From positions 35,092,001 to 35,156,000 of the forward strand of contig OZ231127.1 in NCBI GenBank assembly GCA_965153355.1: 64,000 nt of DNA. Direction: 5' to 3'. This document shows, in pieces, positions 10,173-20,208 of the stretch. Position 1 is the first letter of the stretch; the number at the start of each line of letters is the position of its first letter. A program made the position numbers and the translations under genes. This DNA comes from Flaccisagitta enflata (taxonomy: Eukaryota; Chaetognatha; Sagittoidea; Aphragmophora). The notes under the pieces were generated by a model. The model worked only from the letters and a program-made list of their open reading frames with translations. It ran no database searches and was not told the origin of the DNA.

Positions 10173-10200
10173 GCAGACAGACAGACAGCAGCAGACAGAG
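10050..10200. repeat. (GA)n-(GACA)n compound microsatellite
   Basis: Expanded counterpart of 7410-7500. Confidence 0.95.
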
Positions 10201-10232
10201 TGATAACTGATAAAGTTACTGGGAAATTTACA

Positions 10233-10580
10233 TTTTTAGTCGCGTGGTTCGCGACTCTACACCCCGCTTTGTCCGTAATTCGGTCGGTCGGTTGGTCCGT
10301 CACATTTTACTTTCTTCATTGGTTTTATTCCTATTAAGTCAAATTAGGTCATTTAAAGTCAATATAAGTCAATATAAGTCATTTTTGTCACTTAAGTCAT
10401 TTTAGTCATTTTGGGTCAATCCAAGTCAATTTAGGTCATCTTAAGTTGTTTTAAGTCATTAAAATCATTTCACGTCAATTTTAGTCAAATGAATTCAATG
10501 AAAGTCATTTTAATCATGTAGTTTTATATAAAGGTACTAATGTAAGTCTCGCACGCGACTTATAGGTGTTGACCTTGTTT
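10233..10580 (-). mobile_element. Family A' copy with internal AAGTCATTTT array
   Basis: Stem-loop AGTCGCGTGGTTCGCGACT at the left, tetranucleotide array, then about 25 imperfect 10-11-bp AAGTCATTTT-type repeats, then CGCACGCGACTTATAGGTG and CCTTGTTT. It is a variant family that swaps the middle of family A for a minisatellite; sister copies lie at about 14335-14692 and 38618-38869. Confidence 0.8.
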
Positions 10581-10662
10581 TACACGAAAGATCGAGTACT
10601 TGGGGAAAAGGTGAAAGAAGCGTGTTTAGTGACAGGACATGGTGATGAAAAAAAACGAGTTA

Positions 10663-11072
10663 CTACGCGAATAAAAAAAAAAGCCCCACCCTTTTGTAGC
10701 TGAGTGGAACAGACAAAAAAAATCAATTTAAGATTTTTTTTTAATCTGATTTTAAAGATTTTTGATTTTTTTTTTCATTCTAGACCAACCCCAGGTCTGT
10801 ATCTCAAACCGATTAGGAGACAGAGCTTGCCAATGTGAACTTCTCTTTTGCAAAAATGATTATTTTTCAAAAGGATTGCAAAACTGCAAATGGCAATGTT
10901 TTTACTCTTTTTTATGCCATTTCTAAACGAATAAAGCTAGAAATACCAGATTGGAGCCATATGAAAGATCTCTTTAAGATCTTCAAAATGGTCTAAGATT
11001 TTGTTTGATTATTTTGAAATTTAATATGATAAATTGTCATTTAAAAGTGCGGCTTTTTTTTTATTCGCGTAG
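10663..11072. mobile_element. MITE family E, copy 2 (TA target site)
   Basis: Inverted ends CTACGCGAATAAAAAAAA, with TA on both flanks (10661-10662 and 11073-11074). The interior is AT-rich and non-coding. Its 410-bp length and TA duplication suit a Tc1/mariner-type MITE. Confidence 0.85.
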
Positions 11073-11383
11073 TATACTCGAAAAACAGACATACATTTAT
11101 CGCAAATATCTGCAAAGGGATAAAGAGAGAAGATAGCAAATTGACCACCAGATTAAAAACCTTTGGTCGAGCCCAAAAAGCAGTGACCGTAAAGACACCT
11201 AATCCATCTATGTTGAGTCACCGTCGGCAACCGACGACCAAGGATGGATGGCTTCGAGCGCAGCCAAGCGCAACTGGACCGGAGGTCACGCGGAAACAAG
11301 GTAAGGCGTCGCTTTATTTGGGGGGGGGGGAAACCCAGGGATAGGAAGGGAGGGTGTGGACGGGAGTGTCAATTGGCGAGGGG
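11073..11383. other. Weak exon-like segment, otherwise nothing
   Basis: A plus-strand open frame (11141-11344) crosses AAACAAG|GTAAGG, a good donor near 11300. However, ACAAGGTAAGGCGTCG recurs near 11548 and 13800 inside the duplicated repeat, so I do not call an exon. Confidence 0.25.
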
Positions 11384-11419
<36 letters not shown>

Positions 11420-11442
11420 GTCAGACAGATAGACAGATAGAC

Positions 11443-11473
<31 letters not shown>

Positions 11474-11512
11474 GAGACAGACAAACAGACAGACAGACGG
11501 ACAGACAGAGAA
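11384..11512. repeat. (GA)n-(GACA)n compound microsatellite
   Basis: GA run followed by GATA/GACA units at the left edge of segmental duplication 2. Confidence 0.95.
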
Positions 11513-12143
11513 CTGTGAAAAGGACAAAGGGAAGACCGTGTGAATACAAGGTAAGGCGTCGATTTTTGGCGGAAGGAAGACAAACAGGATATGTTCCGAA
11601 AAGGTTATGGGTGAAATTGGGATATGCGGAAGAGAATGTAAAGAAGATCAATTAGAAAGGAGTTAAGGTGTATTTCTGTCGGAGAAGATGTTGGGTGCTA
11701 TGAATTCACAGGAAAAAGAGTTTTCAAAGGGATTGGAGAAAACAAGGACTAAGTGGGGACATTTTTTTTTAAAGGAGAAGCAGCAGTAATAGATGGAAAA
11801 TCTTCAGAAAAAGGAAAAGTATAGATTATAGAGGAGATGTCATGTGGAACAGAAGAAAGGCAAAGTTTCTTGAAGGCGGAGACAAAAAGGTGGTGGAGAG
11901 AACTAAAGAAGATTACGTCGCAGGTGCAATGAAAAGCCAGCAACGGTGATCGCTAATTACTAAAAACACTGATGGAAAAGAAACAGGGGTGTATAAAGTT
12001 GAGCATTCCTCGCCTCCCAAACTCAGATGGAAATATGGCAACAGTTTGGTAGTAACATACTAAGCACTAGAATTAAAGTGGATGATTCGGGTGTAAAGAA
12101 AGAAACAAAATAGAAGGTAAAAGACGGATGCTTTTCCTGAGAA

Positions 12144-12350
12144 AACAAGGCTGGATACACGGCTACCAAAGTCGCGTGCGAGAGGCAGGGGCAGCGATGA
12201 AAAAGGCTAACTTAAGCATTTGGGCAGGAGCAGCTATGAAAAGAAGCCCGAAAATGCCCAAAAAACTAAGGGCGACCGACCAACCAACCAACTGACCGAC
12301 AGACCAACTGACATAGCGGGTCATAGAGTCGCGCAGCACGCGACTAAAAA
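12144..12350 (+). mobile_element. HINE-like family A copy (A4)
   Basis: Starts ACAAGGCTGGATACACGG, has CAAAGTCGCGTGCG, GACC/AACC array, and stem-loop AGTCGCGCAGCACGCGACT followed by AAAAA. The duplicate in unit 2 is A5. Confidence 0.88.
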
Positions 12351-12603
12351 GGTGTCATCTTTGTTCATGAAAACGATACCGCGGGAAAGCTCATATGGAA
12401 AAAGTATAGCACCCTGAATCGAGTGCGAATTACAATCGATTTTTCATTTGGAAGCGGAATTTTCGTTTATGAAAAATCCCATGTTACAGCTTCTGCTTAT
12501 CGAGGTTAGAGAAAACCGTATATAAAACGAAAAAAAAAATCCTTTTTTCTTTTCAACCCTTTTTTCATTTTATGAACGTTTCTTATGAATAAACGATTCT
12601 ATT

Positions 12604-12665
12604 AATGAATGAATGAATGAATGAATGGATGAATGAATGAATGAACTAATGAATGAATGAATGAA
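12604..12665. repeat. (GAAT)n microsatellite
   Basis: Tetranucleotide GAAT/ATGA run with a few substitutions. Confidence 0.9.
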
Positions 12666-12890
12666 TACATAAATCAATTCTTGAATGAATGAAAGAATGG
12701 TCAAATGTACAAAAGAATTAAGAGGCCTGCTTTTCTGTTGACAGAACCTCAGATTTTGGGAGTTGGATGTTTGTGTGACCACCCGACCAACTGCCCAACA
12801 AACGGACATGTCTCATAGAGGCGTTAGGATGTATCTAAAAATACGCCGATTGAAATCGGTAGTTAAGGATGAGAACAACGCCCTCAAATA

Positions 12891-13021
12891 TGGTCAAGGC
12901 CATGTAGACTGATAGGCGTGCTGTGTGGATTGTCAAACGTTTTTGTGACAGACCAACCAACCGACTGACCAACCAACGGACAAACATAACCGGTTATTGA
13001 GGTGCGTTAGCACACCTAAAA
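12891..13021 (+). mobile_element. HINE-like family B copy (B3)
   Basis: GTCAAGGCCATGTAGAC start, ACCAACC array, stem-loop AGGTGCGTTAGCACACCT then AAAAG. A second, truncated B 3' end lies at about 12770-12840. Confidence 0.65.
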
Positions 13022-13446
13022 GTAGCAATTCTATGTTTGCAAATAAGTTACTAAAGGACTGACGTAACATATTCAATCACCACCAAAGAAAGGACTGGCT
13101 GCGCAATAGAAAAGAATGACGTAGCAGCTTAAAAATCAATCCAGCCCTAAAAACTCAATGAAGAAATGAGCTATATGCCCGTTTATGAGGTCATAAACGA
13201 AAATTCTGGAGAAAAGGCAAAAAACGATCGTAGATCATTGTAATTCCAAATATAAAAAGAATAAAATCAGGGTGATAGATTAAATTTGGGAAGAAATCAA
13301 GGAAGAATAGATTCACAACGATGGAAAAAAGGTGAGATGAGTCGATTATCACGCTTGTCCAAAAGGGAAGTTCGGGGTGGTGAGAGAAGCTAATACTTTA
13401 CATCTTTTTGAGGGGGGATAAGGTGAATGGGTGAAGGGAGGTGGAA

Positions 13447-13492
13447 TGGTGAGGTGAGGTGAGGTGAGGTTAGGTGAGGTGAGGTAAACTGT
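13447..13492. repeat. (GGTGA)n minisatellite
   Basis: Short pentanucleotide GTGAG/AGGTG array. Confidence 0.85.
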
Positions 13493-13643
13493 TGCGTCTG
13501 TATCTCATCTTGCTATCGAGCCCTTTTGCATATCGCCAGGAGCGAGTTCAAGGGTGACCGACGGATAAAAATCCATTGTGTGTGAAACGACAAGATAAGT
13601 GAGAAGCTGCGGTGACCAGATGGTGCTTCGTTTGCCTCCTGGT

Positions 13644-13763
<120 letters not shown>

Positions 13764-14096
13764 ATGCTGTGAAAAGGACAAAAGGAAGACCGTATGAATA
13801 CAAGGTAAGGCGTCGATTTTTGGCGGAGGGAAGACAAACAGGATATTTTACGAAAACGTTATAGGTGAAATTGGGATATGCGGAAGAGAATGTAAAGAAG
13901 ATCAATTAGAAAGGAGTTAAGGTGTATTTCTGTCGGAGAAGATGTTGGGTGCTATGAATACACAGGAAAAAGAGTTTTCAAAGGGATTGGAGAAAACAAG
14001 GACTAAGTGGGGACATTTTTTTTTTTAAAGGAGAAGCAGCAGTAATAGATGGAAAATCTTCAGTAAAAGGAAAAGTATAGATTATACCTGGTATAT

Positions 14097-16487
14097 CGTC
14101 CCTGATTTTGGCCATGGTAATTAACAGTACTTTAACGCCTTTAATTGGAACATCATATGCGTATCTCTTAAAAATTAATTCGCTAGTAATATTTTTTATT
14201 TCGAGGAAATCTTGTACTAAAAATTAAGTGCTAAAAGTTGTTGTTAATTATCAGGTACCTATATGCTGTTAATTAACATGCCATTTTTGATGTTAAGTTA
14301 ATTAACACCATTTTATGCGCACTAACACAAACAAAGCGCCAACACCTATGTACTCATGTGCGAGACTTTATTGACAAAGAGTGACTTAGAATGACTTAGA
14401 ATGACTTTTAATGACTTAGAATGACCTAAAATGACCAAAATTGACTTAAATGACTAAAAAAACAAAAAACCAAAAATAACTTAAAATAACTTAAAATGAC
14501 TTAAAATGACTTAAAATGACTTAGACTGACTCAAAATGACTAAGAATAACTATAAATGACTTAAAATGACTTAAAATGACCTTAAGAGCTGACAATATAG
14601 TACAAAAAAGTAAGTGTGACGGACGGATTTGGACCGACGGACGGACGGACAAGCGGGTCTGCAGAAAGGTCAGTGCACGCCACTAAAAATAGATTATTAA
14701 CAAATCATAAAAATATACATACAATTTTTTGTGTTAATTAACAGGTGAAATGTAGTGTTAACTAACATCAAAAAATTGAAGTGTAAATTGACACAAAAAA
14801 TATAGATTATTAAATAATTTGATCAAGTATTTATATGCTGTTAATCAATATACTGTTTTTTGTATTAATTAACACTAGATTTCACCTGCTAATTAACACA
14901 CACAAAAATATAGATTATTAAAAAATTGATCAGGTATTTCCAGAAGGCCGTTAATTAACATGCTGTTTTTGATGTTAATTAACACTACATTTCACCCGTT
15001 AATTAACACAAAAACTATATGTTATGTTAATCATCATCAAAAACAGTGTGTACATACAATTTTGTAGTATTAATCAACAGGTGAAATGTGGTGTTAAATA
15101 TCAAAAAAGAGTTACCTTATCAATTTGTTAATAAACATAGATTATTAACAAATTGATTGGGTACATATATGCTGTTAATCAACATGCTGTTTTTGATGTT
15201 AATTAACACCAGCTCATGCGTTAATTAACACCAAAAAGATATTGATGATTACCAAATTGTTAAAGATATACAATTTTTTTGTATTAACGGGTAAAATCTG
15301 GTGTTAATTAACAGCATAGAGGTACCTTATCAATTTGTTAATAATCTATAATTTTCCTGTGTTAATCAACACACTGTTTTTGATGTTAATTAACACCACA
15401 TTTCATGCGTTAATCAACACAAAAAGAATATGGATTAAAAACAAATTGTTGAAAATATACAATGTTTTAGGGTTAATTTAAGAGTGAAATATGGTGTTAA
15501 TTATCATCAAAAACAGTGTGTTAATTAACACAGAAAAAATATAGATTATTAACAAATTGATCAGGTAACTCTATGCTGTTAATTAACACCTCACATTTCA
15601 CCCGTTAATTGATACAAAAAAATTGTATATCTTTAACAATTTGTTAATCATCAATATTTAAAAGTGTTAATTAACGCATGAAATTTGGTGTTAATTAACA
15701 TCAAAAACAGCATGTTGATTAACAGCATATATGTACCCAATCAATTTGTTAATAATCTATATTTTTTCTGTGTTAATTAGGTTGTTTTTGATGTTAACAA
15801 CTACATTTCCACCCGTTAATTAACACCAAAATTTGTATGTCTTTATTTATTTGTTAATAATCTATGTTTTTTTGTGTTAATTAACGGATGAAATGTGGTG
15901 TTAATTACCATCAAAAACAGCATGTTAATTAACAGCATAGAGGTACCTGATTAATTTTTTTGTAATCTATATTTTTTTGTGTGTTAATTAACACATGAAA
16001 TCTGGTGTTGATTAATATAAAAAACAGCATGTTGATTAACAGCATATAGGTACCTGATCAGATTGTTAATAATCTATATTTTTTTAAGTTAATTAACACA
16101 CTGTTTTTAATGTTAATTAACACCATATTTCACCCATTAATTAACATCAAAAAATTGTATGTTCTTAACAATTTGTTAATAATCTATATTTTTTTTGTGT
16201 TAATTAACGCATAAAATGGGGTGTTAATTAACATCAAAAATAGCATGTTAATTATCACCATATAGGTACCTGATAATTAACAACATTTTTTAGCACTTAT
16301 TTTCATTGAATTTCTAAAAAAAAAAAAATTTCTTAGTTAATTTCATGGTACCTATATACCGTTAATTAACAGCATAAAAACTACTGTTAATTAATGATAC
16401 TTTTTTGCCTTTTATTAACAATTTTGTTAAATAGAGGCGTTAATGTGCCGTTAATTAACACAGGGTAAATCGCTCACGATATATCTC
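14097..16487. mobile_element. 2.4-kb TTAATTAAC-rich element with 8-bp target duplication
   Basis: Inserted into duplication unit 2: AGATTATA stands at 14089-14096 and again at 16488-16495, while unit 1 has a single copy near 11832. The ends share an inverted TATATCGT (CCTGGTATATCGT at the left, ACGATATATCTC at the right). The interior is dozens of imperfect ~100-bp units built around GTTAATTAACAC palindromes, GGTACCTGATCAATTTGTTA and ATCAAAAACAGCATG, with a nested A' copy. There is no coding capacity. The superfamily is unclear: 8 bp would fit hAT, P or Merlin, but the termini are not a clean match to any. Confidence 0.75.
14335..14692 (+). mobile_element. Family A' copy nested in the TTAATTAAC element
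   Basis: Starts ACAAAGCGCCAACACCTATG, followed by GTGCGAGACTT, ~20 AATGACTTAA repeats, a GACGGACG array, and a degraded stem-loop GTGCACGCCACTAAAAA. Confidence 0.65.
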
Positions 16488-16806
16488 AGATTATACAGGA
16501 GATATCATGTGGAACAGAAGAAAGGCAAAGTTTCTTGAAGGCGGAGACAAAAAGGTGGTGGAGAGAACTAAAGAAGATTACGTCGCAGGTGCAATGAAAA
16601 GCCAGCAACGGTGATCGCTAATTACTAAAAACACTGATGGAAAAGAAACTGGGGTGTATAAAGTTGAGCATTCCCCGCCTCCCAACCTCAGATGGAAATA
16701 TGGCAACAGTTTGGTAGTAACATACTAAGCACTAGAATTAAAGTGGATGATTCGGGTGTAAAGAAAGAAACAAAATAGAAGGTAAAAGACGGATGCTTTT
16801 TCTGAG

Positions 16807-17016
16807 AAAACAAGGCCGGATACACGGCTACCAAAGTCGCGTGCGAGAGGCAGGGGCAGTGATGAAAAAGGCTAACTTAAGCATTTGGGCAGGAGCAGCT
16901 ATGAGAAGAAGCCCGAAAATGCCCAAAAAACTAAGGGCGACCAACCGACCAACCAACCGACTGACAGACCAACCGACATAGCGGGTCATAGAGTCGCGCA
17001 GCACGCGACTAAAAAA
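16807..17016 (+). mobile_element. HINE-like family A copy (A5)
   Basis: Duplicate of A4 within segmental duplication 2; stem-loop AGTCGCGCAGCACGCGACT followed by a run of A. Confidence 0.88.
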
Positions 17017-17178
17017 AGGTGTCATCTTTGTTCATGAAAACGATACCGCGGGAAAGCTCATATGGAAAAAGTATAGATTAAATTTGGGATTCACAGCGAT
17101 GGAAAAAAGGTGAGATGAGTCGATTATCACGCTTGTCCAAAAGGGAAATTGGGGTGGTGAGGTAAGCTAATACTTTAC

Positions 17179-17469
17179 TATGATTACGCCCACGAGTTTC
17201 AACTGGCACTGTCTATGAGCGTCTATCTGACTGACGACTTGTGGTGAAAGAAAGTTGGCCGATTGGAAAATAGGAAGGCGATCGTCTCGTTTATTCCATA
17301 AAAATTTCAACAACTGAAGAGAGGGGGAAAAATGAAAGGGAAAGTGGGCGTTAATGGTGATCAGCAAACGCAAAAGATAACATGAAATCGAGATAGGACA
17401 CAATAAAGGACAGAAACAGCACATGACAACATGTTCATCTTCTTCAGAGCCCATGCCACCTGATAATAC
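17179..17469 (-). other. Single-copy stretch with a weak exon-like patch
   Basis: On the minus strand a strong acceptor (CCCCCTCTCTTCAG, near 17319) is followed by ~45 open codons (LKFLWNKRDDRLPIFQ...). There is no clear donor and no family match. Confidence 0.2.
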
Positions 17470-17524
17470 CTGCCCCTGCCCCGGCCCATCCCATTAAATT
17501 CATCCATATCATCCCCATAGTAAG
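17470..17524 (-). CDS. Possible 55-bp internal exon
   Basis: An acceptor with a pyrimidine-rich lead (CGCTTGCCCGATCAG) and a donor GGCAG|GTATTA bracket a frame reading YYGDDMDEFNGMGRGRG. The Asp/Gly-rich composition is unlike the surrounding AT-rich DNA. The end phase does not join directly to the exon at 2322-2495, so any link to the neuropeptide-like gene is unproven. Confidence 0.2.
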
Positions 17525-18223
17525 CTGATCGGGCAAGCGATAAAAACCATGTTAAAATCCGGCGATAAAAATGCAAAAATGCAAAAGACAAGAATAACAG
17601 ACCGGAAGACAAGATAAAAACAACGTTAATAAAAGCAAAGACGCGTCTATAAACTTACTATTTTCGTTGGTTTCAACCCACAGTCTGTCGATGTCAAACT
17701 AACGTTAATTGTCCGTTCATGTTTATTCCTTAAAAATGAGAGATTATTGAAATTAGTGAATTCCAAGGGCGCATTCAATCAATCACGAAAATCAATCAAT
17801 CACTTTAGGAAGCAATGCCGTAAATAAATAAAACGATCAATCCAAAAGTGGATGACACGAAGACGAGTTACGTATGTTTGTCTACGTAATAAAAACAAAT
17901 GGCACAAAATACAAGGCGCAACCATATGGTTACCCATCTAGCGTTCATTATAAAAAATGGCAAGAAACAAAAGACGCTGGCATTGAATAAAAGGAAAAGA
18001 AGAAAAGCCAAAAGCACGCAAAAGAAACAAAAGCACACATACTTAATAAACGGACGGACATACATTTCTAACATTCTGCCCCATTTTTGGAATTTCACGA
18101 ATTTCAAAAATCCGACATCTAGTTTCCAGTCGGGGAAACCCTACTAAAAAACCGATACTACCTTCCTTAAAAATTTACATAGACACAACCCTCGCTTCTC
18201 CTGGCCCGTACACTGCCTCTTAC
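17525..18223. other. AT-rich single-copy sequence, no recognised feature
   Basis: Open frames here are Lys-rich or Phe-rich low-complexity and show no motif. Confidence 0.3.
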
Positions 18224-18438
18224 ATCCCCATCCTAACTATCAACAGATCGACGACTGCACGAATGATGACTCCCGTCCGGAAAGGATCCACCACCAGCAA
18301 TTTTTCGACGATCAACGATGACGCGGATGGAGACGAGGCGGGCGGCGACGAGGAGGTTGGAGGCGCCCTGCCTGGAAAAGTTGAAGGGAAGGGGGAAGGG
18401 AACGGGACCTGGAGCACTCCAAGCCTGGGATTTGACTT
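18224..18438 (-). CDS. Possible exon, Pro/Ser-rich frame
   Basis: Acceptor TTTTCCACTCTCAG (AG at 18440-18439) and a strong donor GGGGAT|GTAAGA (GT at 18223-18222) enclose 215 bp. The frame that joins in phase to the candidate exon at 18665-18795 stays open throughout; the other two frames hit stops. It reads VPFPSPFPSTFPGR (a Gly-Arg site), then a Pro/Ser/Ala-rich spacer resembling the spacer in the exon at 213-485. This may be part of the same minus-strand precursor, but the downstream phase does not fit 2322-2495 directly. Function unknown. Confidence 0.28.
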
Positions 18439-18664
18439 CTGAGAGTGGAAAATAATAAGTGGGGTATTACTACTTGCAACATGTCATACGAAAGTATCTG
18501 ATTAATGACTAAAAAGACCATGTCTAAAACAAACACAACAAAAATGTACATGTTCCAAGGAACCAAACAAAACAAGACAAAATAAATAAGTTACTAACTA
18601 TACATAAAAACGAATCTGTAAGGGAAAAAAAAAATTAGTAAGCATCATGGAACGACCACATCAC

Positions 18665-18795
18665 CTGCGCCTTCTCCATTACAGAGACGAGCGGGTCACT
18701 CCGGAGGCTCCAACACCTCGTCAGTCCGTGGGCGAAAGGCGATGAATGATGTCGACAACGGCGACCGCATCGAAAGGCGCAGGTGGTGCAGCCGT
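18665..18795 (-). CDS. Possible exon, Cys/Arg-rich frame
   Basis: Acceptor GGATACATTCTCAG and donor GCGCAG|GTGATG bracket 131 bp that is clearly GC-richer than its flanks. With the phase-1 end of the exon at 18936-19080 it reads HGCTTCAFRCGRRCRHHSSP and onward, and passes to 18438 in phase 0. No known domain. Confidence 0.25.
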
Positions 18796-18935
18796 CTGAG
18801 AATGTATCCTCCCCGAAGGGAAGAAAAAGAAAGAGAAAGAATAGGGGCAGATTGATTAGTAAAGTTCTTATCGTACACAGATTCAAATTTACCACAAAAA
18901 CTCAACTTCAACCCTTCCCAAACCATGATACTTAC

Positions 18936-19080
18936 GCGGGCGTTTTTCGCCAGGCCCCGGGGCGGACGTCATTCCCACGCCCCGGGTAGCGCCCCCGACT
19001 AGGCCGGCCTGTCCATCGATGGGATGAGGATGTGATGGTGGAAGACGATCCTCAGCGAATGGCGGCGCTCTCCACGCCAT
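18936..19080 (-). CDS. Possible exon with ATG, ending EKRPR
   Basis: ATG at 19080 begins MAWRAPPFAEDR; the frame runs 48 codons to an excellent donor (CCCGC|GTAAGTATC, GT at 18935-18934) and ends SAPGPGEKRPR with a dibasic KR. There is no hydrophobic signal peptide, so if real it is not a secretory first exon, or it has an unseen upstream exon. It ends in phase 1, which is compatible both with 18795 and with 2495. Sequence upstream is the gag-like ORF. Confidence 0.28.
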
Positions 19081-19134
19081 GTTGCAAATTGGTAGTTAAA
19101 TTGAACAGCAACTGGGCGTGGCACCAATCAGTAT

Positions 19135-20208
19135 TTAACTGGCGGTCTGATTTTTCCAAGGCCTGGTTCGATTTTTCTTATTTCCAGGCTTGGGAGCGTC
19201 TTTTTGCGACAGGATCTGCTGACCGACTTTTTCTGCAGGAGAAGACGCTGGAGGTGGAGATGCTGCATCGCAATTCGGCGCCAGTCGAAATTTAGGACGC
19301 ACAGCGGACGCAGTTGTGAATTCGACGGCCATAGCCGCCTTTGCGCGTTCCACAGCTTCCTCTTTCTTCTTAGCCTTCATCGCACAGGCCTGCTTCTCCT
19401 TTTCAAGCTGCTTCTCCAGTTCCACGACTCGCTTATTGCCTTTGACCACCTCATTGTCCGCAGCCATTGCTGCTTGACGAGCATCGTCTCTCTCCTTTTG
19501 GATATTTCGACGAATCCTCTCGTCTAAGACTTGACGAGCCGCTTCAACTCGTTGACGCGGAGGAAGCGACGCGAAGAAGTCTTTTGGAAGCCTTGATGCT
19601 AAATTCTTCACCACACCCAATGGAGCATTTGAGGTCAGTGAAGAGGCTTCTCGTAGCAATGACTCGGCGATGTGGTGTCCATGCGCAGGATCAAAGGCTG
19701 GATCCGACGGGGGAGGCGGGTTTTGCACTTGCTGCAGACCTTGGGCAGACTCTGTTTGCTGACGAGGCGCTACACCAGCTTTAACAGATGCTGAAGCACC
19801 GCCAACTAGTTCGCTTCCTACCGCTGCTTTTGACGGCTGCGAGTGAAAGGAAGACGCTCCCGTCTGCTGACCAGAGACTTGAGGTTTAACAGCGGACGCC
19901 GAAGCACCGCAAGTAGAACCTCCCTTGGTTGCTGCTTTATGCTTCTTCCCAGCTCTCTTGGTCTTCTTCCCTTTTGCTGCAGCTGCCCCAGGCGCCTGAT
20001 TCAGCTTCTGGTTTGCTGCCAACGTTGCCGTCGACGAACCACTTGAAGCTTCTCCTTGCCTTGGGCGCACTGCTGCAGGGGCGCGCCTGGAGGCGCATGA
20101 AGGGGGCCTTTGCTTTTGGGATCTGGCCCTTTTTGTTGACTCGACACATTGCGCGTTTAGGAGTCTTTCCCGACGTGATCTCTGATTGCTGTGAGGGAGT
20201 GATGTCAA
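19135..20208 (-). CDS. Gag-like Ala/Lys-rich ORF with coiled coil
   Basis: This 357-codon open frame is the longest plausible non-repetitive ORF in the window. The first ~180 residues are low-complexity (Ala, Gln, Ser, Lys; an AAAKGKKTKRAGKKHK basic stretch near 80). Residues ~190-230 form a hydrophobic/amphipathic segment (SLLREASSLTSNAPLGVVKN, then RLPKDFFASLPPRQRVEAARQ), and ~230-300 is a strongly charged predicted coiled coil (VVELEKQLEKEKQA). The tail is basic (NKKNRTRPWKNQ). No zinc knuckle lies within it. It lies 3' (minus sense) of a BEL/Pao pol and a possible LTR, so it may be the gag of an adjacent or permuted copy; a host gene or another element's ORF1 are alternatives. The start is uncertain because the frame may continue from upstream pieces. 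Confidence 0.5.
   Translation of the reverse strand: MTSLPHSNQRSRRERLLNAQCVESTKRARSQKQRPPSCASRRAPAAVRPRQGEASSGSSTATLAANQKLNQAPGAAAAKGKKTKRAGKKHKAATKGGSTCGASASAVKPQVSGQQTGASSFHSQPSKAAVGSELVGGASASVKAGVAPRQQTESAQGLQQVQNPPPPSDPAFDPAHGHHIAESLLREASSLTSNAPLGVVKNLASRLPKDFFASLPPRQRVEAARQVLDERIRRNIQKERDDARQAAMAADNEVVKGNKRVVELEKQLEKEKQACAMKAKKKEEAVERAKAAMAVEFTTASAVRPKFRLAPNCDAASPPPASSPAEKVGQQILSQKDAPKPGNKKNRTRPWKNQTAS

Larger units (their letters stand above)
7692..10391 (+). repeat. Tandem segmental duplication 1, unit 2
   Basis: Repeats unit 1 (6492-7691) in order but is 1.5 kb longer, because a hAT-like element (7741-9251) inserted after the duplication. Microsatellites differ in length, and the family B pair (about 9546-9826) has diverged. 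Confidence 0.85.
11515..13430 (+). repeat. Tandem segmental duplication 2, unit 1
   Basis: 11515-12411 is collinear with 13775-14096 plus 16496-17072, and about 13280-13400 matches 17073-17178. Between 12412 and about 13275 this unit has ~0.86 kb absent from unit 2, holding a GAAT microsatellite and family B pieces. No coding sequence was recognised. Confidence 0.85.
13775..17178 (+). repeat. Tandem segmental duplication 2, unit 2
   Basis: Matches unit 1 (11515-13400) with only scattered substitutions, but is split by a 2.39-kb element (14097-16487) and lacks the ~0.86-kb segment found at 12412-13275. Confidence 0.85.

Noticed and set aside
11141-11344. Plus-strand exon ending at AAACAAG|GTAAGG
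   Set aside because: The donor-like text recurs at 11548 and 13800 within the duplicated repeat, and no convincing acceptor or conserved frame exists.
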